A DNA stretch of 11,846 nucleotides from CF-161 sp035259145 (GCA_035259145.1 DATFWQ010000284.1:1-11846); one strand, 5' to 3'. Counted from the stretch's first letter, positions 6,301 to 11,846 are shown. Notes: a model not told the origin generated them from the sequence alone. Translations and numbers: made by a program.

Positions 6301-6882
6301 ATGGCGGAAGAACCAGGGGGTCCTAGCGGCCCAGGTCACCAGGGTCAGCGACGTGAAGGGAGGACTGCCCCCTCAGAAGAAGCCTCGCATCGAGCGGGGA
6401 GCGCACCGGGGTCTGAATTCGTTCCCGTTCACCTGCCTCCAGCGGTGAAAGTAAGTCTAAACAGCGCACCTCCAGCGGTCATCGAGTTCGTACCTGCCAA
6501 GAGCGTGCGGCGCCGGAGGCTTTGGGTTCTGGGCTGCCTCCTGGGCGGGATTGGAATTGGAGCGACGGGTGTCCTACTCCTGCCGGGAGGACGCGAGGCG
6601 GTCAAACTGCCTCCGCTCCCACCGGTGCTGAATCAACCCGTCCTTGGCTTACCCACAGGACAGGCTCGGGGCTCTGCGCAGACGCCTGCACGCGTCGGAC
6701 CAGCGGCCAGTCCAGACCCCTCCAGAATCGGGCGGATGATGACACCGCTGGCCGTCCCCACGCCGCCAGTCCCGTCCCAGAGCCCGGGACCGAGGGGGAC
6801 ACCGAGGCCGGGACCGAGCCCAACGGCTACGCCTGAGCCGACGCCCACCCCCACTCGCCGACACAGACGCCCACCGCCCTGA
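6301..6882 (+). CDS. Single-pass membrane protein with Pro/Thr-rich extracytoplasmic tail, unknown function
   Basis: From the ATG at 6301 the frame encodes 193 residues. Residues 1-69 are polar and Gly/Ser/Glu-rich. VRRRR (69-73) is followed by one hydrophobic segment (74-95, LWVLGCLLGGIGIGATGVLL). The basic residues before the helix predict a cytoplasmic N-terminus and an exported C-terminus. The tail (100-193) is dominated by Pro, Thr and Ser and ends TPEPTPTPTRRHRRPPP, a typical flexible wall- or surface-linker composition. No domain is recognised. The start is uncertain: AGGA sits immediately before the ATG, too close for a good ribosome site, and an in-frame GTG lies at 6181. Downstream, another frame looks coding up to 7102, so this may be the first part of a longer, frameshifted protein. 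Confidence 0.55.
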   Translation: MAEEPGGPSGPGHQGQRREGRTAPSEEASHRAGSAPGSEFVPVHLPPAVKVSLNSAPPAVIEFVPAKSVRRRRLWVLGCLLGGIGIGATGVLLLPGGREAVKLPPLPPVLNQPVLGLPTGQARGSAQTPARVGPAASPDPSRIGRMMTPLAVPTPPVPSQSPGPRGTPRPGPSPTATPEPTPTPTRRHRRPPP

Positions 6883-7102
6883 CGGCTTCGCTGTCTCTTT
6901 CGGTCCAGCAGCTCCCAGAGCGCTCGGGTGCCGATCCTCCGTCCGCCTCGACAATCCCGGGCAGTACACACGATGTTGGCGGGATCACGGCGACTGGTTC
7001 ACAGGGTCGGCGCTGGCCGAGCGCCAATCTGACGCCTTGTGGCATGAGCTGAGTCCGGTCTACGTGCGGGTGTCCGCTTACAACATCCCTACGTCCATAT
7101 GA
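6883..7102 (+). pseudogene. Probable out-of-frame continuation of the membrane-protein gene
   Basis: The plus-strand frame that ends at the TGA at 7100-7102 is open throughout this interval and has protein-like composition: DGFAVSFGP, VRLDNPGQYTRCWRDHGDWF, ALAERQSDALWHELS, YVRVSAYNIPTSI. It has no start or ribosome site of its own. A shift of one frame within the Pro/Thr linker near 6850-6880 would join it to the upstream gene, giving an anchor, a linker and a small exported domain of about 70 residues. The domain is not recognised. A non-coding explanation remains possible. Confidence 0.35.
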
Positions 7103-7125
7103 GTCGACGACGAACACCGGACTGT

Positions 7126-7581
7126 TCAAAGGGCCACATGCTGCGGGAAGACCGGTCGCGGGACGCCGCTCTCGAGGTAATCCTTGAGCGCTTGCAGAAT
7201 GCGAGCCCAGGTGAACGCGGTGGAGGCAACGCCGCGCTGCTCCAGGCTGTCCGGCCAGCCACCGTGCTCGAGGAGAACCGCGGTCTGGCCACCCTGCTGC
7301 TCGGTGAGCTCCCAGGCAACGGTGGTGCCCGGCCAGCAGTGGGGTTCCATCGGGAAGTCGTTCATGCACGTCCAGGCCACTCGACGGCCCGATTCGAGCG
7401 CATCCACCCGCATCTCGAGCCTGGTCGGTCCGAATCCGAAGACGGCAATCGAACCCAGCTTGGGCTCGGCTCGGCTGTCCCCCGTCCAGAAGGAGGAGAG
7501 GCCGGCCGACGTGGACAGGGCCTCGAAGATCCTCTCGGGAGCAGCGTTGACGGTGGTGGCAAGTGTGATTGCGGATGCCAT
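7126..7581 (-). CDS. AHSA1/SRPBCC-domain protein
   Basis: The 151-residue product has the START-like SRPBCC fold pattern. ITLATTVNAAPERIFEALST (5-24) is the first strand plus helix, and FWTGDSRAEPKLG (31-43) is the loop found in AHSA1-type proteins. TRLEMRVDALESGRRVAWTC, TVAWELTEQ, TAVLLEHGGW (100-109) and a C-terminal helix TFTWARILQALKDYLESG-like (residues 122-139) follow. Such proteins bind hydrophobic ligands in a deep cavity or assist other proteins; the ligand is unknown. The ATG at 7579-7581 is preferred over longer in-frame starts because GAGGAGG lies eight bases upstream and the fold begins there. The gene is last in the cluster, 13 nt behind the hydrolase stop, with its ribosome site directly after that stop. 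YCII/sigma clusters often carry an SRPBCC gene, which fits its place here. Confidence 0.88.
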   Translation of the reverse strand: MASAITLATTVNAAPERIFEALSTSAGLSSFWTGDSRAEPKLGSIAVFGFGPTRLEMRVDALESGRRVAWTCMNDFPMEPHCWPGTTVAWELTEQQGGQTAVLLEHGGWPDSLEQRGVASTAFTWARILQALKDYLESGVPRPVFPQHVAL

Positions 7582-7594
7582 GGGGAGAACCTCC

Positions 7595-8437
7595 TCAGTG
7601 CTCGTGCCGGTGGCCGGCGATGGCCGGCAGCTGATCGGACTGGTGGCGCCGGACCCGCGGGGAAACGTGAGAGACGATGGCGTCGTCGACCGCACGGGCC
7701 ACCAGCTCCCAGGCGTGGTCGAGCATCATGTCGTGGCCGCCGGGGAGGGTAATCGGGCGAGTGCCAAAGGCCGTGGCCGTCGCCGCCAGGTCGGCCAGAG
7801 GAGCCACCAGCCAGTCGTGCTCAGCGCCCATAACCACAACCGGGGTCCGCACCCGCTCCGGATGCAGTCCCCGCAGCATGTCGCGCAGCACCGTGGTGGA
7901 TTCCCGCTGCAGACGGCTGTGGCAGCGTTCGACTACGTCGTCCGGCGTCGTGGGGCTGAAGAAGTAGTCGCGAGTCCGGCGCGCCGAGCCTGTGGCCCGG
8001 CTCGTCAGCATGGTGTGGATGAAGGTTAGCGGGCGCCTCGTGGCCATCCGCCTCACCATCCCTCCGGCGCCCCTCGGGGGAACCGAGGCGAGCAGGATCG
8101 CCAGCTCAACCTGAGCATCCTCCAGGTGGCGCTGGATGATGAAGCCGCCCATCGAGTGCCCGACCAGGACCACCGGCCGCGGCCTGCGGGCGACCTCAGC
8201 CGCCAGCGCGCCGACGTAGTCGGCTAGCCTCAGGCGGTTGATTCCGCCCCGCTGGACCTCGCCATGGAGCGGCAGGTCGGGGGCCGATACGGAGTAGCCG
8301 CGCGCCGCGAACCAGCCGGTGAAGTTCTCGTGCCAGCACCAGGCTGCGTGGCCGGCACCATGGACGAACACGATCGAGGCGGAAGGACGGAGGACGCTTC
8401 CCGAGGGGGCGGGGGGCGGGCTGGACAGATCGTTCAT
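7595..8437 (-). CDS. Alpha/beta hydrolase (esterase-like)
   Basis: The 280-residue product has the full alpha/beta-hydrolase layout. An oxyanion loop HGAGHAAWCW (26-35) resembles that of plant-type salicylate/methyl-ester esterases. APDLPLHG lies at 52-59. The nucleophile elbow GHSMGG (93-98) places the serine at 95. The acid is in MGAEHDWLV (Asp208) and the histidine in LPGGHDMMLD (His235). All three triad positions are present, so the enzyme should be active on an ester or similar substrate in the cytoplasm; no signal peptide is seen. The last 20 residues are polar and His-rich and look dispensable. The start ATG is at 8435-8437 with only a weak ribosome site, 62 nt behind the sigma-factor stop. 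The close spacing to the SRPBCC gene implies co-transcription. The substrate is unknown. Confidence 0.9.
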   Translation of the reverse strand: MNDLSSPPPAPSGSVLRPSASIVFVHGAGHAAWCWHENFTGWFAARGYSVSAPDLPLHGEVQRGGINRLRLADYVGALAAEVARRPRPVVLVGHSMGGFIIQRHLEDAQVELAILLASVPPRGAGGMVRRMATRRPLTFIHTMLTSRATGSARRTRDYFFSPTTPDDVVERCHSRLQRESTTVLRDMLRGLHPERVRTPVVVMGAEHDWLVAPLADLAATATAFGTRPITLPGGHDMMLDHAWELVARAVDDAIVSHVSPRVRRHQSDQLPAIAGHRHEH

Positions 8438-8475
8438 ATCCGGTCCACGAACGGCCCCGGCGAAGAGGGACAGTC

Positions 8476-8506
8476 GGGCTAGGCCAGGGCTAGGCCGGGC
8501 TAGGCC
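8476..8506. repeat. Three tandem copies of a 10-11 bp unit (GGGCTAGGCC)
   Basis: The units run 8476-8486 (with an extra A), 8487-8496 and 8497-8506. The array spans the sigma-factor stop codon (8500-8502) and the start of the gap before the hydrolase gene. Replication slippage is the simplest origin. The unit is GC-rich with the uncommon CTAG tetramer in each copy. Confidence 0.8.
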
Positions 8507-9720
8507 TGGAGGGCGAGGCGGTCCTGGATCAGGTGCAGCTCGGCCGGATTGCGGGTCAGGCCTGCGGCGATCCGGTCCGCCGACCTGGCCTCGTCGTACC
8601 GCCCCAGCTCCCGGAGCAGCTGCGCCCGGGTCGCGTGGTAGAGGTGGTAGCCGGCGAGGACTGATGCCAGCGGCTGCAGTGCCGCCAGTGCGGTGCGCGG
8701 CCCGTCGCGGTGTCCGATCGCGATCGCGCGGTTGAGCCTCACGACAGGCGTGTCAGTAAATGTGGTGAGAAGGTCGTACAGGTCCACGATCCTGTCCCAG
8801 TCGGTCTCCTCCCAGGTTCTGGGCGTGGCATGGCAGGCGGCGATCGCAGCCTGGACCTGATAGCTGCCAGGCCGGCCCAGCGACATTGCTTCGACCAGGC
8901 TGGCCAGAGCGCCGTCGATCTGCGATCGGTCCCAGAGGCTGCGGTCCTGGTCCTTCAGCATCACCAGGTGACCGTGCTCGTCGAACCGGGCCAGCCGACG
9001 AGCCCGGTTGAGCTGAATGAGCACTGCCAGGCCAGTGACTTCAGGCTCGTTCGGAAGCAGGCTGCGGAGGAGCTCGGCCAGCCATGCCGCATCATCCACC
9101 AGCTCGGCCCGATCGGATCTTGCGGGCCCCGTCGATAGGAAGCCCTCGTTGAACATCACGTAGACCGCCGCCAGAACCTCGTCGAGCCGAGACCGCATCT
9201 CATGTCCGGTGGGCACGGCGACAGGGATCCGCGTCTCCACGATCTTTCGCTTGGCGCGAGTGATCCGCCGCTTCATGGTCTCGTCGTTGACTAGAAAGGC
9301 GCGGGCGAGCTGGGCTGTGGTCAGGCCGAGCACCGATCGTAGCGTGAGGACGACCTGGGCATCGCGCGAGAGCGCGGGATGGCAGCACATGAAGATCAAT
9401 GGCAGCCGGTCGTCGATCAGGGCCGGCGCGGTCGATGCCGGATCGACATTTTCGAGGCGACCCAGGATCTCGAGCTTCTCCCGGTACCGCGTCTCCCGGC
9501 GCAGGCGATCGAGGGCCTTACGCCTCGATGTCGTCTGGAGCCAGGCCCCCGGCTGCGGCGGCAGCCCGTCCACCGGCCAGTGCTCCAGGGCTTCGACGAT
9601 GGCGTCCTGGACCGCATCCTCGGCCAGGGCGAAATCGCCGGTGGCGCGAGCCAGAGCCCCGACCAGGGATGCTGCCTCAGCGCGGAAGATGCCGGAAAAC
9701 TCTTCGGAGGGTTCGCGCAA
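8500..9720 (-). CDS. ECF-type RNA polymerase sigma factor with long C-terminal extension (ECF42 / DUF6596 type)
   Basis: The 406-residue protein directs RNA polymerase to a dedicated promoter set. Sigma region 2 spans about 10-85, with GDFALAEDAVQDAIVEALEHWP and TTSRRKALDRLRRE. The acidic linker and sigma region 4 span about 105-162, with LTTAQLARAFLVNDETMKRR as the helix-turn-helix. The remaining 240 residues form the extension that defines this group: EVLAAVYVMFNEGF (181-194), VTGLAVLIQLNRARR, a DQDRSLWDR segment (258-265), and TPR-like helices (VVRLNRAIAIGHRDGP, GYHLYHATRAQLLRELGRYDEA). In this family the extension replaces a classical anti-sigma factor in controlling activity (established knowledge). 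The start is an unusual TTG, one base after the stop of the upstream DGPF gene, implying translational coupling. The start is supported by the family-typical sequence REPSEEFSGIFRAEA. The frame is intact. Confidence 0.93.
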   Translation of the reverse strand: MREPSEEFSGIFRAEAASLVGALARATGDFALAEDAVQDAIVEALEHWPVDGLPPQPGAWLQTTSRRKALDRLRRETRYREKLEILGRLENVDPASTAPALIDDRLPLIFMCCHPALSRDAQVVLTLRSVLGLTTAQLARAFLVNDETMKRRITRAKRKIVETRIPVAVPTGHEMRSRLDEVLAAVYVMFNEGFLSTGPARSDRAELVDDAAWLAELLRSLLPNEPEVTGLAVLIQLNRARRLARFDEHGHLVMLKDQDRSLWDRSQIDGALASLVEAMSLGRPGSYQVQAAIAACHATPRTWEETDWDRIVDLYDLLTTFTDTPVVRLNRAIAIGHRDGPRTALAALQPLASVLAGYHLYHATRAQLLRELGRYDEARSADRIAAGLTRNPAELHLIQDRLALQA

Positions 9721-9721
9721 T

Positions 9722-10060
9722 TCAGTCCACGACCGGCCGGATCTCGATCCTCACCAGGTCCTGCGAGGGCCAGGTCTTCACGATCTCCACGGCCTCCTCC
9801 ATGGTGTCGACGTCGAGGATCCCGAATCCGCCCACGGTTTCCTTGGCCTCCAGAAACGGGCCGTCGGTGACCATCGCGGCGCCGCCCTTCCAGGAGACGG
9901 TGACCGCGGAGCTCGGAGGACGGAGCTCCACACCGGCGCGAATCACCCCGCGCGCCTTGAGATCGGTCCACCACCTGACGACAGCGTCGAAGTTGCGCTC
10001 CGCCTCGGTCAGCGCCTCCCACCTCGCGTCCTCCTTGACCAGGACGATGGCGAAGCTCAC
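9722..10060 (-). CDS. YCII-related DGPF-domain protein (canonical motif)
   Basis: The 112-residue product is a small single-domain protein of the YCII/DGPF superfamily with a ferredoxin-like fold. It contains AERNFDAVVRWWTDLKARGV (20-39), GVELRPPSSAVTV (43-55), the name-giving DGPF (66-69), then EAKETVGGFGILDVD (71-85) and EEAVEIVKTWP, and ends in VRIEIRPVV. The reaction is not known. These proteins are nearly always encoded beside ECF42 sigma factors and are thought to act in the same stress or metabolic response. The GTG start at 10058-10060 shares GTGA with the stop of the preceding paralogue. The longer frame upstream (to 10315) overlaps that gene and is rejected. No other start fits the domain boundary as well. 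Confidence 0.9.
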   Translation of the reverse strand: MSFAIVLVKEDARWEALTEAERNFDAVVRWWTDLKARGVIRAGVELRPPSSAVTVSWKGGAAMVTDGPFLEAKETVGGFGILDVDTMEEAVEIVKTWPSQDLVRIEIRPVVD

Positions 10061-10410
10061 TGCGGCTCTCCGCGGACAAGGACTGGCCGGATTTCCACGA
10101 ATCCGCCGACGGGCCAGGACATGGCGACCCGCAGTGCCTCGTCCAGGTCCTCGACGTCGATCAGTCCGTATCCGCCGACAGCGTCGGCCTCCGCGGTGCT
10201 CGGTCCATCGTGGATGACCGGCCCGCCCGGTGCGAAGCGAACGGTGGTGGCCGAGAAGACTGCCATCAGCTGAGCACCCTCCAGAATCGTGCCCACGAGC
10301 TGGAGGCTCCGCCACCAGCGATCGACCTCGTGCTGCGCCGCCCGCGCCTGCTCTGGCGGCATGCTCTCCCGCGTGATGGGGTCACCGCCGAACATGAGGA
10401 CATATCTCAT
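10057..10410 (-). CDS. YCII-related DGPF-domain protein (variant DGPS motif)
   Basis: The 117-residue product is a paralogue of the next gene and the first of the operon. It begins MRYVLMFGGD, the family's first strand. EVDRWWRSLQLVGTILEGAQ (28-47), TTVRFAPGGPVIHDGPS (55-71), AVGGYGLIDVEDLDEALRVA (77-96), WPVGG and VEIRPVL follow. The usual DGPF has become DGPS (68-71), a change at the residue that names the family. The rest of the domain is complete. The ATG at 10408-10410 has no strong Shine-Dalgarno sequence. The stop overlaps the next start by 4 nt (GTGA). Function is inferred only from family and from linkage to the sigma factor. Confidence 0.9.
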   Translation of the reverse strand: MRYVLMFGGDPITRESMPPEQARAAQHEVDRWWRSLQLVGTILEGAQLMAVFSATTVRFAPGGPVIHDGPSTAEADAVGGYGLIDVEDLDEALRVAMSWPVGGFVEIRPVLVRGEPQ

Positions 10411-10667
10411 GTCTCTGCCGACGAACGGAGCTGGCGATATGGGACAGGCGGCGTCGCAACGGAGGCTGGCTGCCGCCGGCAGCCCGAGGCGTGGGGTGTC
10501 CTGACTACATGCATCCAAGCAGGTTCGTCGTGGCCTGTCCTCTGGCCGGCTGGGTGAAGGTACCCACCTGCAGATCGAGCACACGAACCAGATTCCAGCA
10601 CATCACGCGGTCGGCGAAGGCTGCCGGCAGCCGGCATGAGCGGCGCGCTCAGCGCGCTCCCCACCCT
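10411..10667 (-). promoter_or_regulatory. Upstream region of the DGPF/sigma operon with two matching palindromes
   Basis: The operon promoter must lie here unless it is in the adjacent IS. Two inverted repeats with identical arms are visible: GGCTGCC-GCC-GGCAGCC at 10468-10484 and GGCTGCCGGCAGCC at 10619-10632. They are 151 bp apart and about 58 and 209 nt upstream of the first start codon. They could be operators or simply hairpins. I looked for the TGTCGA-like -35 reported for ECF42-controlled promoters and saw none on the minus strand. No intact gene is seen in this stretch, although one minus-strand frame stays open through it. Confidence 0.4.
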
Positions 10668-10777
10668 GTGGGGTGCGAAAACCGCATCAGGCTGTGGGTC
10701 GGGCCCGTGGGAGGGCCCTAAAGCGTAGACGTGGAGCATGAACAAGATCGGCTCAGCGGCTCGTTGTTGCTCAGGTC
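10668..10777 (-). repeat. IS terminal repeat, copy 2 (inverted partner at 3893-4001)
   Basis: Reverse-complemented, it matches 3893-4001 over its whole length, nearly perfectly in the first 41 bases. It contains an extra GGGCCC pair (10699-10720 area) and the outer terminus TGTGGGGTGC at 10668. It is joined directly to integrase codon 27, whereas copy 1 lies about 107 bp after the integrase stop, which marks the internal deletion point. Confidence 0.8.
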
Positions 10778-10855
10778 AGCGGCGCGGTCGCGGTGGGGTG
10801 CAAGGGCGAGGTCGATGAGGTGTCGGAGGCAGGCGTAGAGGACGCAGAGGAGCAT
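10775..10855 (-). pseudogene. Integrase/transposase N-terminal fragment (27 codons)
   Basis: The ATG at 10853-10855 starts MLLCVLYACLRHLIDLALA, the hydrophobic N-terminus typical of this rve-transposase family (compare MLLGLTYQLIRF at 1441). After RDRAAD the sequence passes into the IS 3' terminal repeat. No functional domain remains. It probably represents the N-terminus of the same transposase whose catalytic half is kept at 3092-3785, because the two elements share their 3' ends. Confidence 0.65.
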
Positions 10856-10925
10856 GGACGGCGGCTGATCGTAGCCGGTCTTGGAGGATCGCCGCTGAGT
10901 TCGGATGGACTTTCGGCACCCCAGA

Positions 10926-11217
10926 CCCGCTGGACATTCAGTTGCGCCAGCAGCCAGAGCCTCTGTCCCCTCTCTAGCGTGCTCAACACTCCATCGCCCA
11001 GCGCGGCGGCCACGAACGCTGGTGTCGCCAGGGCGGATACGGAGTGGCAGGCGTCGATGCCGAACCGGCGCTGCGCTAGGTCCGCCAGGTCCTGGTCGTA
11101 GAGGCGGGCGACAATCCTCGCGTTGGGGTTCAGGTCCCGCGCCGTAAGCGCCGTCTCCATGTTGGCCAGGTCGTCGTCCATCGCCGCCACCACAGCGCTC
11201 GCGCACTCCACGAACAC
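10926..11217 (-). pseudogene. TrkA-N / RCK NAD-binding domain fragment (potassium channel or Trk uptake protein)
   Basis: About 97 codons on the minus strand encode the second half of a Rossmann-type RCK domain. ASAVVAAMDDDLANMETALT is the usual A..VVA.TDDD..N...AL strand-helix. PNARIVARLYDQDLADLAQR is followed by FGIDACHSVSALATPAFVAA and ALGDGVLST. These domains bind NAD(H) or nucleotides and gate K+ channels or Trk systems at the inner membrane face. The glycine-rich nucleotide loop, the channel part and the C-terminal TrkA-C domain are absent. The left boundary coincides with the IS end at 10925. On the right the match fades near 11210, 20 nt from the stray IS end at 11230. The fragment itself has no stop, suggesting recent disruption. 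Confidence 0.75.
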
Positions 11218-11229
11218 TCCAGGGCCGCC

Positions 11230-11262
11230 TGATCGAGTTGACCGAACTCGCTTTACGGCACC
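11230..11262 (+). repeat. Stray IS end, copy E
   Basis: It reads GATCGAGTTGACCG, six variable bases, then CTTTACGGCACC. This is the reverse complement of the layout of copies A-C (892, 952, 1256), with the same 12-nt spacing between GAGTTG and TTACGGCAC. The body of the element would have lain to the left, where the TrkA-N fragment now sits, so only about 33 bp of terminus survive. Confidence 0.55.
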
Positions 11263-11355
11263 AGGTCGTGCCGCCGCTACGGACGGCTTCGGTGTCCCCC
11301 TGGCCCGGCGGAGATGGCGGAGGCCGGTCAGCCACGGCTATTCCGCCACCGGTAT

Positions 11356-11484
11356 TCATCGCAGGGTGAGCGGGGTCTCCGACTCGACGCGGGTAAGCCG
11401 GTTCTTGCACATCACCTCGCCACCCGGGAAGGGCCGCACCTCGGTCAGTGGGCAGGGATCGCTGGCCGAGCCCTGGACCTGCTG
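11356..11484 (-). pseudogene. C-terminal fragment of an unrecognised protein
   Basis: A minus-strand frame of about 42 codons between an in-frame TAA near 11490 and the TGA at 11356-11358 has clear high-GC coding character. It reads DPCPLTEVRPFPGGEVMCKN, then RLTRVESETPLTLR. I do not recognise the family. No start codon with a ribosome site is visible, and the region lies among other remnants, so it is probably the tail of a decayed gene. A short independent gene or coincidence cannot be excluded. Confidence 0.3.
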
Positions 11485-11489
11485 TTAGC

Positions 11490-11846
11490 GGTATCCGCTG
11501 GCTGGCTCATGTTGTATTGGAGTGTGCCTGCGACGCGAATAGCGTTCGCATCCAGGGTCGACGTCCGGCCAGGTCAAGCCGTAGGCGTCGGCCGCTGCAG
11601 GGGCATCTGTACGTTTATTAAGGTCGCGCGTGCGCGAACGTTGGCGAAGTGAAGAGACTCAGCGGGTTTAGGGCTGGCGCGGAGCCTCGGGTGTAAGGGG
11701 GATCAGACGGATCCCTCGCTGAGTGGACTCGGTTACTACAGGGACCTCGGTGCGGCGTTCATCCCTACTCCAGTAGAGTGGCGAGCGTTGGCACGACGTC
11801 ACTCGACCTTACCCTTCCGCCGATCCCGCCGCCGCAACTCCCGCCC
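11490..11846. other. No recognisable gene
   Basis: Frames on both strands are short or lack family resemblance. The sequence around 11520-11560 and 11600-11640 is less GC-rich than the rest. A short palindrome, TCGCGC-GT-GCGCGA, lies at 11624-11637. Nothing here supports an RNA gene, a transposase or a promoter with confidence. Confidence 0.5.

Larger units (their letters stand above)
10668..10925 (-). mobile_element. 258-bp internal-deletion derivative of the integrase IS, inserted in a TrkA-N gene
   Basis: The right end, read inward, is TCTGGGGTGCCGAAAGTCC. The left end, read inward, is TGTGGGGTGCGAAAACCG. Sixteen of the first 22 positions agree, so these are imperfect terminal inverted repeats. 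Inside are a 70-bp leader, 27 transposase codons (10775-10855) and then directly the 110-bp 3' terminus shared with 3893-4001. About 1 kb of transposase is missing. A CCC flanks each end (10665-10667 and 10926-10928), a possible 3-bp target duplication. The element ends exactly where the TrkA-like frame stops matching. Confidence 0.7.

Noticed and set aside
7126..7695. Longer version of the SRPBCC protein (189 codons)
   Set aside because: The extension overlaps the hydrolase C-terminus; the ATG at 7581 has a strong ribosome site and begins the domain.
9209..10273. Long plus-strand open frame of 354 codons
   Set aside because: It is antisense to the sigma-factor and DGPF genes, which have clear family signatures; the plus-strand translation has none.
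9722..10315. Longer version of the second DGPF protein (197 codons)
   Set aside because: The added N-terminus overlaps the first DGPF gene out of frame; the GTG at 10060 matches the domain start and gives a 4-nt overlap.
4002..10667. Calling the whole block a composite transposon
   Set aside because: One flanking IS is 5'-truncated and the other is internally deleted, no outer target duplication is visible, and each repeat is explained as a separate IS end.
10718..11410. Minus-strand frame of 230 codons across the IS and TrkA region
   Set aside because: It is a different frame from the TrkA-N fragment and merely joins the integrase N-terminus to antisense-like sequence.

Overview
The window is high-GC DNA with GTG and TTG starts beside ATG. 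The gene families suggest a soil-type high-GC bacterium (Actinomycetota or Chloroflexota-like). This is inferred from composition and gene style; no taxonomic marker is present. The window alternates between one intact accessory gene cluster and strongly decayed mobile DNA.

Left part (1-4001). The minus strand opens with the N-terminal third of a group II intron reverse transcriptase/maturase (1-521) and its upstream intron RNA (522-891). Next come insertion-sequence (IS) remnants: two stray IS ends (892, 952), the C-terminus of an IS630-type transposase (1033-1248), and a 304-bp deletion derivative of an integrase-type IS (1256-1559). A membrane-protein gene broken in three frames follows (1608-2133). 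The only intact gene here encodes a small secreted protein with four cysteines (2290-3018). It is followed by GC hairpins and then by the 3' part of an IS3/IS481-like integrase element (3092-4001).

Middle part (4002-7125). On the minus strand an MFS exporter gene (4359-5606) leads into a decayed FAD-dependent oxidoreductase gene cut by the IS end at 4001. The two look like a former operon. A mostly empty stretch (5607-6300) contains one possible gene remnant. A plus-strand gene for a single-pass membrane protein with a Pro/Thr tail follows; it may be frameshifted near its end.

Right part (7126-10410). Five tightly packed minus-strand genes appear to form one operon. In transcription order they encode two YCII/DGPF-domain proteins, an ECF42-type sigma factor with a long C-terminal extension, an alpha/beta hydrolase and an AHSA1/SRPBCC protein. 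Gene junctions are a 4-nt overlap, a 1-nt gap, 62 nt and 13 nt. The sigma factor and DGPF partners form a recognised genomic association of poorly understood function. The hydrolase and SRPBCC protein are plausible effectors. Two copies of the same palindrome (GGCTGCC/GGCAGCC) lie upstream.

Right edge (10668-11846). A 258-bp internal-deletion derivative of the same integrase IS sits inside a TrkA-N (potassium-channel NAD-binding) gene fragment, whose other side ends near another stray IS end. The rest is remnant DNA. The IS ends at 3893-4001 and 10668-10777 are near-identical and inverted, and they bracket the 6.7-kb cargo.
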